Positions 5,648 to 12,836 of a stretch of DNA of 29,776 nt are shown here, one piece after another. The DNA is taken from positions 1 through 29,776 of the IMG/VR virus record IMGVR_UViG_3300028592_000060; one strand, given 5' to 3'. Origin of the DNA: a virus. The translations under genes and the position numbers were made by a program. How positions within the stretch are numbered: position 1 is the first letter of the stretch; every line of letters begins with the position of its first letter. The notes beneath the pieces were generated by a model that was not told the DNA's origin, did no database searches, and worked only from the letters and a program-made list of their open reading frames with translations.

Positions 5648-5880
5648 TGGACCCGTCGCCGATCTCCTCGCCGCCGCGGAAGATGACGCCGCGCGTCCCG
5701 CCGGGCACGCCGCTCCGGGACCGCGTCGCCTTCGTGCTGACCTTCCGGGTGATCGTGCCCGTGCTCGCCCGCCTGCGGTCCGCCCCGGGGCCGCTGGGCC
5801 GGTACCTGCGCAAAAGACTGCCCGCCGGGGTGGCGTTCATCCCGGCGGGCTGGCCCCTCGCGCGGCGCCGCAAGCGGTAG
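5647..5880 (+). CDS. Small basic protein with one hydrophobic segment, 77 aa
   Basis: ATG at 5647 overlaps the preceding stop (TGATG); GAAGGGG lies 9 bases upstream. The proline-rich N-terminus is followed by a hydrophobic helix (VAFVLTFRVIVPVLARL, about residues 27-43) and a strongly basic tail ending ARRRKR. This suggests a membrane-associated or amphipathic protein. It is the last gene of the plus operon; its stop codon is part of a hairpin that separates it from a convergent minus gene. No family recognised. Confidence 0.55.
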   Translation: MDPSPISSPPRKMTPRVPPGTPLRDRVAFVLTFRVIVPVLARLRSAPGPLGRYLRKRLPAGVAFIPAGWPLARRRKR

Positions 5881-5904
5881 GCGCCTATCCGGCAGGCGCC
5901 TACC
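5876..5904. terminator. Hairpin between convergent genes
   Basis: A perfect 10-bp stem (GGTAGGCGCC at 5876-5885, complement at 5895-5904) with a 9-base loop includes the stop codons of both convergent genes (TAG ending at 5880 on plus, TAG at 5900-5902 on minus). No T-run follows on either strand, so it may pause polymerase or protect RNA ends rather than terminate fully. Confidence 0.5.
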
Positions 5905-6751
5905 AGTCGCCCCCCTCGAAGCCGCCGCCCGGCCCGCCGCCCGGCCCCTGCTGCGTCGGCGGGTTGATCGTGGCAAAGATCAGGTCGAAGTACGGCGGCA
6001 TCGTGGGGTACGTCCCGCCCGGCCGCGCGCCCAGCTCCGGCGGCAGCTGCGTCTGCCAGGTCGGCCACGGACGCCCGAAGTGGGGCGAGGCCGCCGTGGT
6101 CGCGCCCGTGAACTGCTCCCGCGCCCGGATGCGCGCCTGCCCCGAGTAGACGTAGGAGCCCGTATTCCCGCTCGGGTCGCTGGGGTCCATGACCCACTCG
6201 TAGGCGTCGCACAGCACCCACACGACGGCGAAGAGCTGGTCGTTGCCGTAGACGTGGGGGTACTGCCGCACGAAGCGGGATTCCATGTCCAGGATCGCGG
6301 CCATCCCCCCGTAGGCGGACGGGTTCGACGGAGCGCCGTAGGTCGTGGGCGCGAACGACGTCTCCCAGGGGTTGACCTCCAGTTCCGTGTCCGTCAGGAC
6401 CATGTTCCCCTCCGGCCCCCAGTAGATGCCCCATTCGTGTACCCACTGGCTCTGCACGACCACGGAGTTGGGCACGAACATGGTGGAGAACGAGTAGGCC
6501 CAGGGCGTGCCGTCCGTGCCGCCCGTGACGGAGAAGCCGACGCCGGCCACCGTGAGCGGCAGTTCGATGCTCTGCCCGTCCGCCCCGAGCATCGGGTCGC
6601 CCCACTGAATCCGGAAGTCCGCCCCCGGCCCGGTATGGACCGGGATCGACTCCCACCACTCCGTCGCCGTAGCTTGCGACGGTGTCATCAGGAACAGTAA
6701 CCCCAGTAGTGCCGCGAAGAACCCCGAGAACCCGCGATAACGCGCCCGCAT
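5900..6751 (-). CDS. Secreted protein of unknown function, 283 aa
   Basis: A clear Sec signal peptide opens the protein: basic RARYR, hydrophobic FFAALLGLLFLM, and a likely cleavage after SQATA near residue 29. The mature part is Trp/Tyr/Gly/Pro-rich with few charges (TEWWESIPVHTGPG, QSQWVHEWGIYWGPEG, VVWVLCDAYEWVMDP) and ends in a glycine-rich tail. No family recognised. ATG at 6751 has GAAGGG about 10 bases upstream. It lies in its own unit after the end of the tail operon and opposite the early operon. This is where lysogenic-conversion cargo is often found. It could also be the last late gene, expressed by read-through from 7007. Confidence 0.65.
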   Translation of the reverse strand: MRARYRGFSGFFAALLGLLFLMTPSQATATEWWESIPVHTGPGADFRIQWGDPMLGADGQSIELPLTVAGVGFSVTGGTDGTPWAYSFSTMFVPNSVVVQSQWVHEWGIYWGPEGNMVLTDTELEVNPWETSFAPTTYGAPSNPSAYGGMAAILDMESRFVRQYPHVYGNDQLFAVVWVLCDAYEWVMDPSDPSGNTGSYVYSGQARIRAREQFTGATTAASPHFGRPWPTWQTQLPPELGARPGGTYPTMPPYFDLIFATINPPTQQGPGGGPGGGFEGGDW

Positions 6752-6867
6752 CGTGCCTGTTTCCCTTCGACGTTGGTATTACACAATCGAATAACTTTGC
6801 GCAAAATCATGCAATATAATTATACAGTAATATGGCGATGACGATACGTTGCAGGAACCAGACGGGG

Positions 6868-6873
6868 TATAAT
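6868..6873 (+). promoter_or_regulatory. Perfect -10 box (TATAAT), rightward
   Basis: TATAAT sits in an AT-richer intergenic patch. A TTGCAG 13 bases upstream is too close for a normal -35, so the promoter may be weak or activator-dependent. A second TATAAT occurs at 6815-6820. Transcription from 6868 would give an RNA of about 125 nt ending at the terminator at 7005, with no convincing ORF. Confidence 0.4.
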
Positions 6874-6879
6874 TACAGC

Positions 6880-7005
6880 GTTCATTCACCCACTAGTCCG
6901 CGAAGGCACCGCGACGACCAGAGACTCGTAACCTCTGCGAGCGTGCCCACCGGACGTAAAGCCGCCGACACCCTCCGAAGGATCACTGGGAGGGTGTCGG
7001 TTTTT
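6880..7005 (+). ncRNA. Candidate small structured RNA
   Basis: Hypothetical transcript between the TATAAT at 6868-6873 and the terminator ending at 7005. It can fold into a stem GGCAC (6905-6909) / GTGCC (6942-6946) enclosing a CAGAG/CTCTG hairpin (6919-6923 with 6933-6937). A single-stranded linker with GGACGTAAAGCC and the 12-bp terminator stem follow. No ORF of note is in it. The simpler reading is that only the terminator matters and ends early-operon transcripts. Confidence 0.3.
6965..7005 (+). terminator. Strong rho-independent terminator, plus orientation
   Basis: A perfect 12-bp stem (CCGACACCCTCC at 6965-6976 with GGAGGGTGTCGG at 6989-7000), a 12-base loop and a T5 tract at 7001-7005 are present. 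It sits one base before the stop codon of the leftward tail-fibre gene, exactly where rightward early transcripts would collide with the late operon. On the minus strand it lacks a T-run. Confidence 0.85.
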
Positions 7006-7006
7006 G

Positions 7007-9988
7007 TTAGCTGAAGGTCTCCCCGTCCGCGCTGGTGACGGTCGTGGGAGTGCCACCGGAGGAGTACAATAAAAACCAGCGGCTTGCGGATTTGTCAAAA
7101 CGAACCGCAAACACGGAATCGTCCACCCCGGAGGCGACGGCGGTGAAGACGCCCACGACTTCGTTCCCCTGCCGGTCGAACACCTTGCCCTTGATCGCGC
7201 CCCCGCTGTCGCGCCAATAGTGGTGCTGCGCCCCGTTCGGGAGGATGTCGAACGCGGGGTACTCCCCGCTCGAAGTGATCGTCGTCGGCACGGACCAGGT
7301 CCCCCCCTCGTCGTCGCTGTGGCGGCGCAGGATGCCCCCGCCGCTCTCATACGCCAGGTACAGCCGCTGCGAGGCGCTCTGCCACTCGTAGCGGATCGTG
7401 GGCCGCGCCCCGGCGATGCCCGTGTCCCCGTCGTCCCAACTGCTCGCCAGGTAGTCCTCCGCGAACCCGAGCGTGACGCTGCCCCCGCTGGTGACGCCCG
7501 CCCTTGCCAGCCTGCCCGGGGCGCTGCTGTCCATCGAGAGCCACTCGATGACCAGCTCCTCCACGGAGACCAGCACGCCCCGGCCCCGCCGCCGCGGCCA
7601 GAACTCGCGCGTGAGCACCTGCGCCGCCGTCTCCAGCTGCGCCGTCCGGTGGGGAACGTCCGCGTGGAGGTACGGCCCCTCCGTCTGGAAGTAGCCGTCC
7701 GAGTCGCTCGAACCGCTGCCCCGGCTCGCCCCCGCCTCCTTCGCCGTCACCGTTTCGGACGCCAGCGGCTCCCAGGTCGCGCCGTCGAAGAGGAGGCCGT
7801 GCCCGCCCGCCCGCAGGATCTGCGCCGCCCGCAGCACCCCGGAGCCGTAGAAGAGCGACGCGCCGTGGAACCACTCCACCTCGTCGTACAGCGGCTGCGC
7901 CTGGGCCGAACCGGCGGCCAGGTCGAACCCGAACGACCACCCGCCGGACCAGAGCGCCCCGCCGCCCCGCAGGTACACCGCGTACAGGTCGCGGTTGTAA
8001 TAGCCGTCGTGCGCGTTCTCCGAGGCGTCGTTCACCGGGGCGTCCACGGTCGCCGACCAGCCGGGCCAGCGCGTGATCCCCCCGTCTACCGCGTTCACCG
8101 CCGCCGCCAGCTGCGCGATGCTCTGCGCGAGGAAGGCATAGCTCACCGTGCCCGTGACGCCCCCCACGGTCATCGTGTACTCCAGGTCCGTCTCGTCGAG
8201 GCCCTGCGCCCCGTCCGTGCGCCCGAGCAGGAACCGCCGCCGGTAGTCGTAACTCGTCGTCTCCGACTCGCTCACCTCCCGGTCCGGCCCCTTCCTTTCC
8301 GGCCACTCCTCGTCCATCTCCGGCACGGCGTCGTTGTACTGCCCCCGGTAGAACGTCGGCAGGTAGTCCAGGTAGGAGGCCGCCCCGAGCCGGACCAGCT
8401 GCACGCTGTCTATCTCCAGCGTCACGCCGGACGGGACGCCCTCGAAGCGCAGTTCGGGAATCCGCCACACGCCCATATAGCGGGGGCGGCGCGTCGGGCG
8501 CGGGAAGTCGCTGTCCTGGTCGTCGGTGGCGTCGGTGATGTTGTCGGGGCGGCACAGGTCGAGGTCTATGTCCACCCAGGTCCCGTCCGCGCCGCTCTGT
8601 GCCGCCCACTCCTTCGCCGGGGTCTCCGCGCCGCCGTAGACGTCCGTCTCGTTCGCGCCCACGGAGACGTCCGCCGGGGGGATGACCACGGTAAAGGGCT
8701 GGGAGGCGCTGCCCACGGTGCGGGCGCGGACGCGCAGGTAGCGGTAGGAGCTCGCCCCCTTCTCCGGGTCGAAGGTTGCCACGCCGCCCCCGGCGCTCCC
8801 CCCGGCGGCTATCGAGAGCACGCCCCCGGAGACGCCCACCGTCGCGCCCCCGATGGCCGTGATCGTCGGGTCCGTCCACGCACCCTCCACCGTGTGCGTC
8901 GCGGCCTGCGAGAGCGACAAGCCGCTAAAGAGCTTGCCCCTAATCGGCAGCCTGGTCAGGCGCTCCTCGTCGTCGTTGGCCGCCAGGGACGTGGAGACGA
9001 TCTGCGCGGAGACCGGGGCATAAGTGTCCTCCTGGTTCAGGTCCCCGTCCGCGAACGTGGGGGAGACGGGGTTGCGCCGCACCTCCGCGTCCGCCGTGTA
9101 AAACCGCTGCGTGAACGAGCGGGAGAACGCGCCGCCGCCCGCCGTGATCGTGGTCGGCGTCCCCAGGCCCGACACGGACACGTCCAGACTCTCCGGGTAG
9201 GGAACCTCCATCGCGTTGACCTGCGCGGCCCAGTCCACCGGCTTGTCCGGACGGTACGCCAGGTCGGCCTCCGCCTCGGTGAGCGGCATCGAGGAGGCGG
9301 TCAGGCGGATCTCGTCGGTGTCCACGGTCGCCGTCGCGTCGCCGTCCGCGTCCGAGTCCGAGGCCGCGGTGGGCGGCACGGACAGGGTCGCCCCGCTCAC
9401 CGTCCACGTCACGTCGCCCGCGCTGCGCGCCGCCGGGTTCGCCGAGCCGACGAAGGTGGAGAGGAACGCCGAAAGCGCGACCGTCTCCGTGATCTCCGCG
9501 CCCGGCGTGGTCGGCGCGGACACCGTCAGGGTCTCGCCGTTCAGGGTGATCGTCGCCGTCGCCGTGCCCGCCGCGACCCGCTCGAAGAACCGTATCCCCG
9601 TCCACGGGGGCGCGTCGGGGACGCCGTTGTGCCAGCCGCCCGAACCGCCGCCGCCGTAGGTCTCGAACCACTCCTCCACGGGCGTCTCGATGGACCACGA
9701 GCCGACGATGGCGAGGTCGTACCCGCCGTGGCCGTTGGTCAGCGACGAGTCCACGTCGCCCGGCACCGCGGCGTTCAGGGTGATCGGCCCCGTCCCCAGC
9801 CCCGGCCCCGCGTTGGTGAAGTCGGCGGAGACGCTGCCCAGCCCGCACGTCACGGAGAAGACGATCCGCGTGGAGAGGTCCTCGGTCTGGTCCTCCTCCG
9901 GGTCGAGGGTCGCGTCCCACGGCGACAGCGTCCCCGTGACCGTGCCCGACACGGTGTAGGTGCGAGAATTACCGGTTTTGAACGCCAT
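7007..9988 (-). CDS. Tail fibre / receptor-binding protein with sialidase-type repeat, 993 aa
   Basis: Very large acidic beta-rich protein at the end of the tail module, the usual place for receptor-binding proteins. Its N-terminus (MAFKTGNSRTYTVSGTVTG) and first 400 residues are Thr/Ser/Gly/Val-rich Ig-like strands. A SDDEGGTW Asp-box (S-x-D-x-G-x-T-W) lies at about 891-898, and a degenerate SADGETF ends the protein, indicating a sialidase/BNR-type propeller region at about 850-993. The catalytic residues of a sialidase were not identified, so binding rather than cleavage is likely. ATG at 9988 was chosen over an in-frame TTG at 10039; its Shine-Dalgarno sequence is weak. The plus-strand moron-like gene lies between it and the tail hub. 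Confidence 0.75.
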   Translation of the reverse strand: MAFKTGNSRTYTVSGTVTGTLSPWDATLDPEEDQTEDLSTRIVFSVTCGLGSVSADFTNAGPGLGTGPITLNAAVPGDVDSSLTNGHGGYDLAIVGSWSIETPVEEWFETYGGGGSGGWHNGVPDAPPWTGIRFFERVAAGTATATITLNGETLTVSAPTTPGAEITETVALSAFLSTFVGSANPAARSAGDVTWTVSGATLSVPPTAASDSDADGDATATVDTDEIRLTASSMPLTEAEADLAYRPDKPVDWAAQVNAMEVPYPESLDVSVSGLGTPTTITAGGGAFSRSFTQRFYTADAEVRRNPVSPTFADGDLNQEDTYAPVSAQIVSTSLAANDDEERLTRLPIRGKLFSGLSLSQAATHTVEGAWTDPTITAIGGATVGVSGGVLSIAAGGSAGGGVATFDPEKGASSYRYLRVRARTVGSASQPFTVVIPPADVSVGANETDVYGGAETPAKEWAAQSGADGTWVDIDLDLCRPDNITDATDDQDSDFPRPTRRPRYMGVWRIPELRFEGVPSGVTLEIDSVQLVRLGAASYLDYLPTFYRGQYNDAVPEMDEEWPERKGPDREVSESETTSYDYRRRFLLGRTDGAQGLDETDLEYTMTVGGVTGTVSYAFLAQSIAQLAAAVNAVDGGITRWPGWSATVDAPVNDASENAHDGYYNRDLYAVYLRGGGALWSGGWSFGFDLAAGSAQAQPLYDEVEWFHGASLFYGSGVLRAAQILRAGGHGLLFDGATWEPLASETVTAKEAGASRGSGSSDSDGYFQTEGPYLHADVPHRTAQLETAAQVLTREFWPRRRGRGVLVSVEELVIEWLSMDSSAPGRLARAGVTSGGSVTLGFAEDYLASSWDDGDTGIAGARPTIRYEWQSASQRLYLAYESGGGILRRHSDDEGGTWSVPTTITSSGEYPAFDILPNGAQHHYWRDSGGAIKGKVFDRQGNEVVGVFTAVASGVDDSVFAVRFDKSASRWFLLYSSGGTPTTVTSADGETFS

Positions 9989-10128
9989 TAACGCGATCCA
10001 TCCCGCACGATCAGGGGTGATTTCTGCGCCGGGGTGCAACCGGCGCCCGGTTCGGGGTGTCGGATGTCACTGTAAGCGCCGTTATAGTTGGTGTACGGTG
10101 TGACCGTCACAGGAGACACGAAGAGATC
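9989..10128. promoter_or_regulatory. Divergent intergenic region: fibre gene and plus-strand moron-like gene
   Basis: This 140-bp gap separates the fibre gene from the plus-strand membrane protein gene. Its right half is AT-richer (TGTAAGCGCCGTTATAGTTGG near 10071-10091), with TTATAG as a possible -10, and AGGAGA stands 13 bases before the plus ATG. A promoter for the plus gene must lie here if it is expressed independently, but no clear -35/-10 pair is visible. Confidence 0.35.
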
Positions 10129-10563
10129 ATGAAGCCCAAAGCCACCGCCGCCCCGTCCGCGATCCGCCCGCTGCCGCTGTTCCTGGCGGTGCTCGCCGTC
10201 CTGCTGCTCGCCCCGCTGGTGGCGGGCCTGGTGCGGGGCCGCCCCGGGACCGTCGCCCGCTCCCTGGACACCGGCTTGGACCACGTGACCCTCGCCGCCG
10301 CGCGGGAGGACTACGACGCCCTGCGGTCCGTCGCCGCCCGGTTCGCGCCCACGAACGCCGCCGACACGCGGGCGAAGGCGGACAACGGCGCGGTGGTGCG
10401 GCTGCGCGAGGCGGGGCGGCTGTTCAGCGTCCCGAACGGCACGCCGCTGTCCCTGGCGGAGCGCGACGGGTCCGCCTGCCGCGTCACGGTCCGCGGCGGG
10501 GAGGAGACGGGCCGCGCGGGCTGGCTGCCCTGCGCCCAGGTGGAAACCTCCCGCCCTCAATAG
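10129..10563 (+). CDS. Moron-like membrane-anchored protein, 144 aa
   Basis: The only plus-strand gene inside the late operon. A basic N-terminus (MKPK) and one hydrophobic helix at about residues 15-35 ([20 protein letters not shown]) suggest an N-terminal membrane anchor with the rest outside the cytoplasm. The C-terminal 45 residues look like a small SH3-type beta domain: [10 protein letters not shown], then [20 protein letters not shown] and GWLPCAQV with two cysteines. Its end overlaps the convergent tail-hub gene by 7 bases. Genes inserted against the local direction in phage late regions are typically morons that are expressed in the lysogen; exclusion or envelope modification are common roles. 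The exact function is unknown. Confidence 0.65.
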   Translation: MKPKATAAPSAIRPLPLFLAVLAVLLLAPLVAGLVRGRPGTVARSLDTGLDHVTLAAAREDYDALRSVAARFAPTNAADTRAKADNGAVVRLREAGRLFSVPNGTPLSLAERDGSACRVTVRGGEETGRAGWLPCAQVETSRPQ

Positions 10564-12830
10564 TTCGCCTCCGCGATCTGCAGCCCCCGGTACGTCGCCC
10601 GCCGCACCGTCTGCTTCGGGCTGGTGCTCGCCAGGGTCGCGGTCCGCTCGCTGGTGAAGCGGATCTCCGGGATCGCCACCACGCGGTAGTCCCGGTAAGG
10701 GTCGGTCGCGGAGTTGAACCCGCCGCACTCGAAGACCCGGATGACGTCGCCCTTCCAGATGGGCCGGTCGTCGCTGTGGCGGATCAGGAAGTCGGACGCC
10801 TGGAAGATCCCGTAGGTGCGCGCGGACGCGAGGCGGGCCGCCAGGATGTCTTTGGCCCGGTCCGCCGCCGCCTGCGTCGTGATGGCCGGGTCGAGGTGCT
10901 GTGTGCGCCGGACCTTCCCCGCCCAGTTCACCGGCCGGCTGGCCGGAGCCGTGGTCGGGTCCTGCGCGGCCGCGTCGTCGTACTGCGCCGTGAGGTAGCG
11001 CAGCGTGCGCGGGTCCTGCCCCACGACAATCACCTGGTTGGCCTCCGCCCGCACCTTCTCCCGCGTCAGCGACAGCACGCGCCGCTTCATCGCCATCGTG
11101 CGCGTCAGGCCCGCCGCCACCCCGTCCGCGACGTCCCGGTAGAGCACGGCGTGCGGCCCGGCCCCGAGGTCCGCCGGGTCTTGAAAGCGGTACTTATACC
11201 CCGACAGCGTCGGCACCCAGCCGCGCACCCACGTCGCCGCGAAGTCCGCGTGCAGCCGCTCCAGCCACTGCGCGACCGTGTCCCCGCGCTGCGGCAGCAG
11301 CTCCCACTGCGCCTGACTCATGCCGGGAGACGACGGAAGCTCGAAGGCGTCCACCGATATCAGGCAGTCCGCGGCTTCGAAGCCCGCGGTCTTGACCAGG
11401 TCCTCGATCGTCGCGGTGAGCGCCAATCCGTCATAGGGGAGCGTGTCCGCGAAGGTGTAGTCCACGAACTCCTGCTCCCGGTCGAGCAGGTTGTAGTCCA
11501 GCTTCGTGTTGCCGCTGCGCCTGCCCTCGGTGATCGTCGGGCGCTCCACGACGCCGCGCAGGACGTCCACGACCGGGCCGGGCTCTTCCTCGGGGTCCGC
11601 CGGTATCGCCCCGCCCACGGCGATCCTAAACGGCCGGTCCCCGATGTCTTCCGGCTGCTCCAGGCCCGCGGCTTCCAGGGCATCGGGGTCGGAAAGCCGC
11701 ATCGTCGCCGTCGCCCCGCCCGTCTCCGGGACGGTTATGACCAGCTCCTTCAGGCGACAGGTGATGTCGAACGGCTGGTCGGCGGTCGTGGTCGTGGTGC
11801 GCGCGCTGATCGCGTCCACGGCGTAGAGGCCGGGCGAGGCGTCCCCGTCCCCCGTGAGGGTGGTCTCGATGCGCAGCTGGTCCTCCGCCCCGTCCGGCGT
11901 GTAGGAGCCGAGCGCGGCCGTGACCAGTGCGGAGGATTCCCCGGTCGTGGGGGCGAGCGGGCCGACCCGGTCGCGCGCGTACAGGTAGCCGAAGGTCTGC
12001 CCAAGCGCCGGCGGGTAGCGGGTCGTGATGACCGGGCTGTAGACCTTACCAGTCTGGGCGAAGCGGCAGGGGGCGCACTGCACGCAGGCCTGACCGGTCG
12101 GCACCCGCCAGAAGAACGAAGCGCCGGGGGTGATCTCGTTCGTCTCGCTCGCCGCGTCGAGGTCGGCGAAGGCGTGGGTGAAGCCGCCGTCGCTGGTGAC
12201 GACGAGGAGCTCCCGGCGGCGACACGGCAGCAGCAGGAAGTCCACGGTCTTGCCCGCGCGTGACTGGGGGCGGCCCTTGCTGTTCGCGCTGTCGTAGCGT
12301 TCGCCCTGCCAGTCGTACACGCCCACCAGGTCCGCGCCCTTGTAGACGGCGGCGGCCCCGCTCGCCCGGAACCGGACCCACACGCTGCCCGCCTCCGCCT
12401 CGGTACCCCAGCCGCACACGAGCACGTCCTGGTCCGTCAGGTCCTCGAAGCCGGGCACGTGGGCGGACAGGAACACCGGCTGGTTCGCCGGGTAGGTGGC
12501 GGTCGTGGTCACGACTTCCGGCTGCGGCCCGCGCGACTGCAGGTAGACGTCCCCCGCCGCCCGGCGCGGGTTCTCGTACCACTGCGCGGCCGTGAGGAGG
12601 GTGTAGTCGGCCTTCGTGAGCCGGGCGTAGTCCCCGGTGAACGTGGTCCGCCACGCGGCCGACAGCGGGAGCGGGAGCAGCATCGCCGTGCGCGTCACGG
12701 GGTCTATGTAGACGTTCTCCCCCACGGCCAGGTCGAAGCTGGTGCCGTCCATCGAGAGCACGAGCCTGTCGCGCTCGATGCGCGGCTCGGGGACGTCGAG
12801 CTCTACCGTCAGCGGCCATTCCTCTGCCAA
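10557..12830 (-). CDS. Tail hub / tail-tip protein, 757 aa
   Basis: Follows the tape measure gene, the position of distal tail and hub proteins. The C-terminal half resembles gpD/gp27-type hub proteins: DVLRGVVERPTITEGRRSG, TATIEDLVKTAGF, DTVAQWLERLHADFAATWVR, and a barrel with IWKGDVIRVFECGG. The N-terminal third is beta-rich and may be a carbohydrate-binding or baseplate domain. A C249-x2-C252-x2-C255 motif (ACVQCAPCRF) could bind a metal or an Fe-S cluster; lambda gpL at the tail tip holds such a cluster. The start is TTG at 12830, with GAGGT about 8 bases upstream inside the tape measure gene's end. The hub assignment rests on position and motif style. Confidence 0.65.
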   Translation of the reverse strand: MAEEWPLTVELDVPEPRIERDRLVLSMDGTSFDLAVGENVYIDPVTRTAMLLPLPLSAAWRTTFTGDYARLTKADYTLLTAAQWYENPRRAAGDVYLQSRGPQPEVVTTTATYPANQPVFLSAHVPGFEDLTDQDVLVCGWGTEAEAGSVWVRFRASGAAAVYKGADLVGVYDWQGERYDSANSKGRPQSRAGKTVDFLLLPCRRRELLVVTSDGGFTHAFADLDAASETNEITPGASFFWRVPTGQACVQCAPCRFAQTGKVYSPVITTRYPPALGQTFGYLYARDRVGPLAPTTGESSALVTAALGSYTPDGAEDQLRIETTLTGDGDASPGLYAVDAISARTTTTTADQPFDITCRLKELVITVPETGGATATMRLSDPDALEAAGLEQPEDIGDRPFRIAVGGAIPADPEEEPGPVVDVLRGVVERPTITEGRRSGNTKLDYNLLDREQEFVDYTFADTLPYDGLALTATIEDLVKTAGFEAADCLISVDAFELPSSPGMSQAQWELLPQRGDTVAQWLERLHADFAATWVRGWVPTLSGYKYRFQDPADLGAGPHAVLYRDVADGVAAGLTRTMAMKRRVLSLTREKVRAEANQVIVVGQDPRTLRYLTAQYDDAAAQDPTTAPASRPVNWAGKVRRTQHLDPAITTQAAADRAKDILAARLASARTYGIFQASDFLIRHSDDRPIWKGDVIRVFECGGFNSATDPYRDYRVVAIPEIRFTSERTATLASTSPKQTVRRATYRGLQIAEANY

Positions 12831-12836
12831 GTTCGT

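Noticed and set aside
6946-6975. GGACGTAAAGCC resembling part of a c-di-GMP-I riboswitch
   Set aside because: The matching GGCAAACC segment with GNRA stem and the downstream stem are missing, and no plus-strand gene follows.
7220-9991. A 923-codon plus-strand open frame opposite the tail fibre gene
   Set aside because: Extremely Arg/Pro/Val-rich without domains; it is the antisense shadow of a well-supported minus gene in high-GC DNA.
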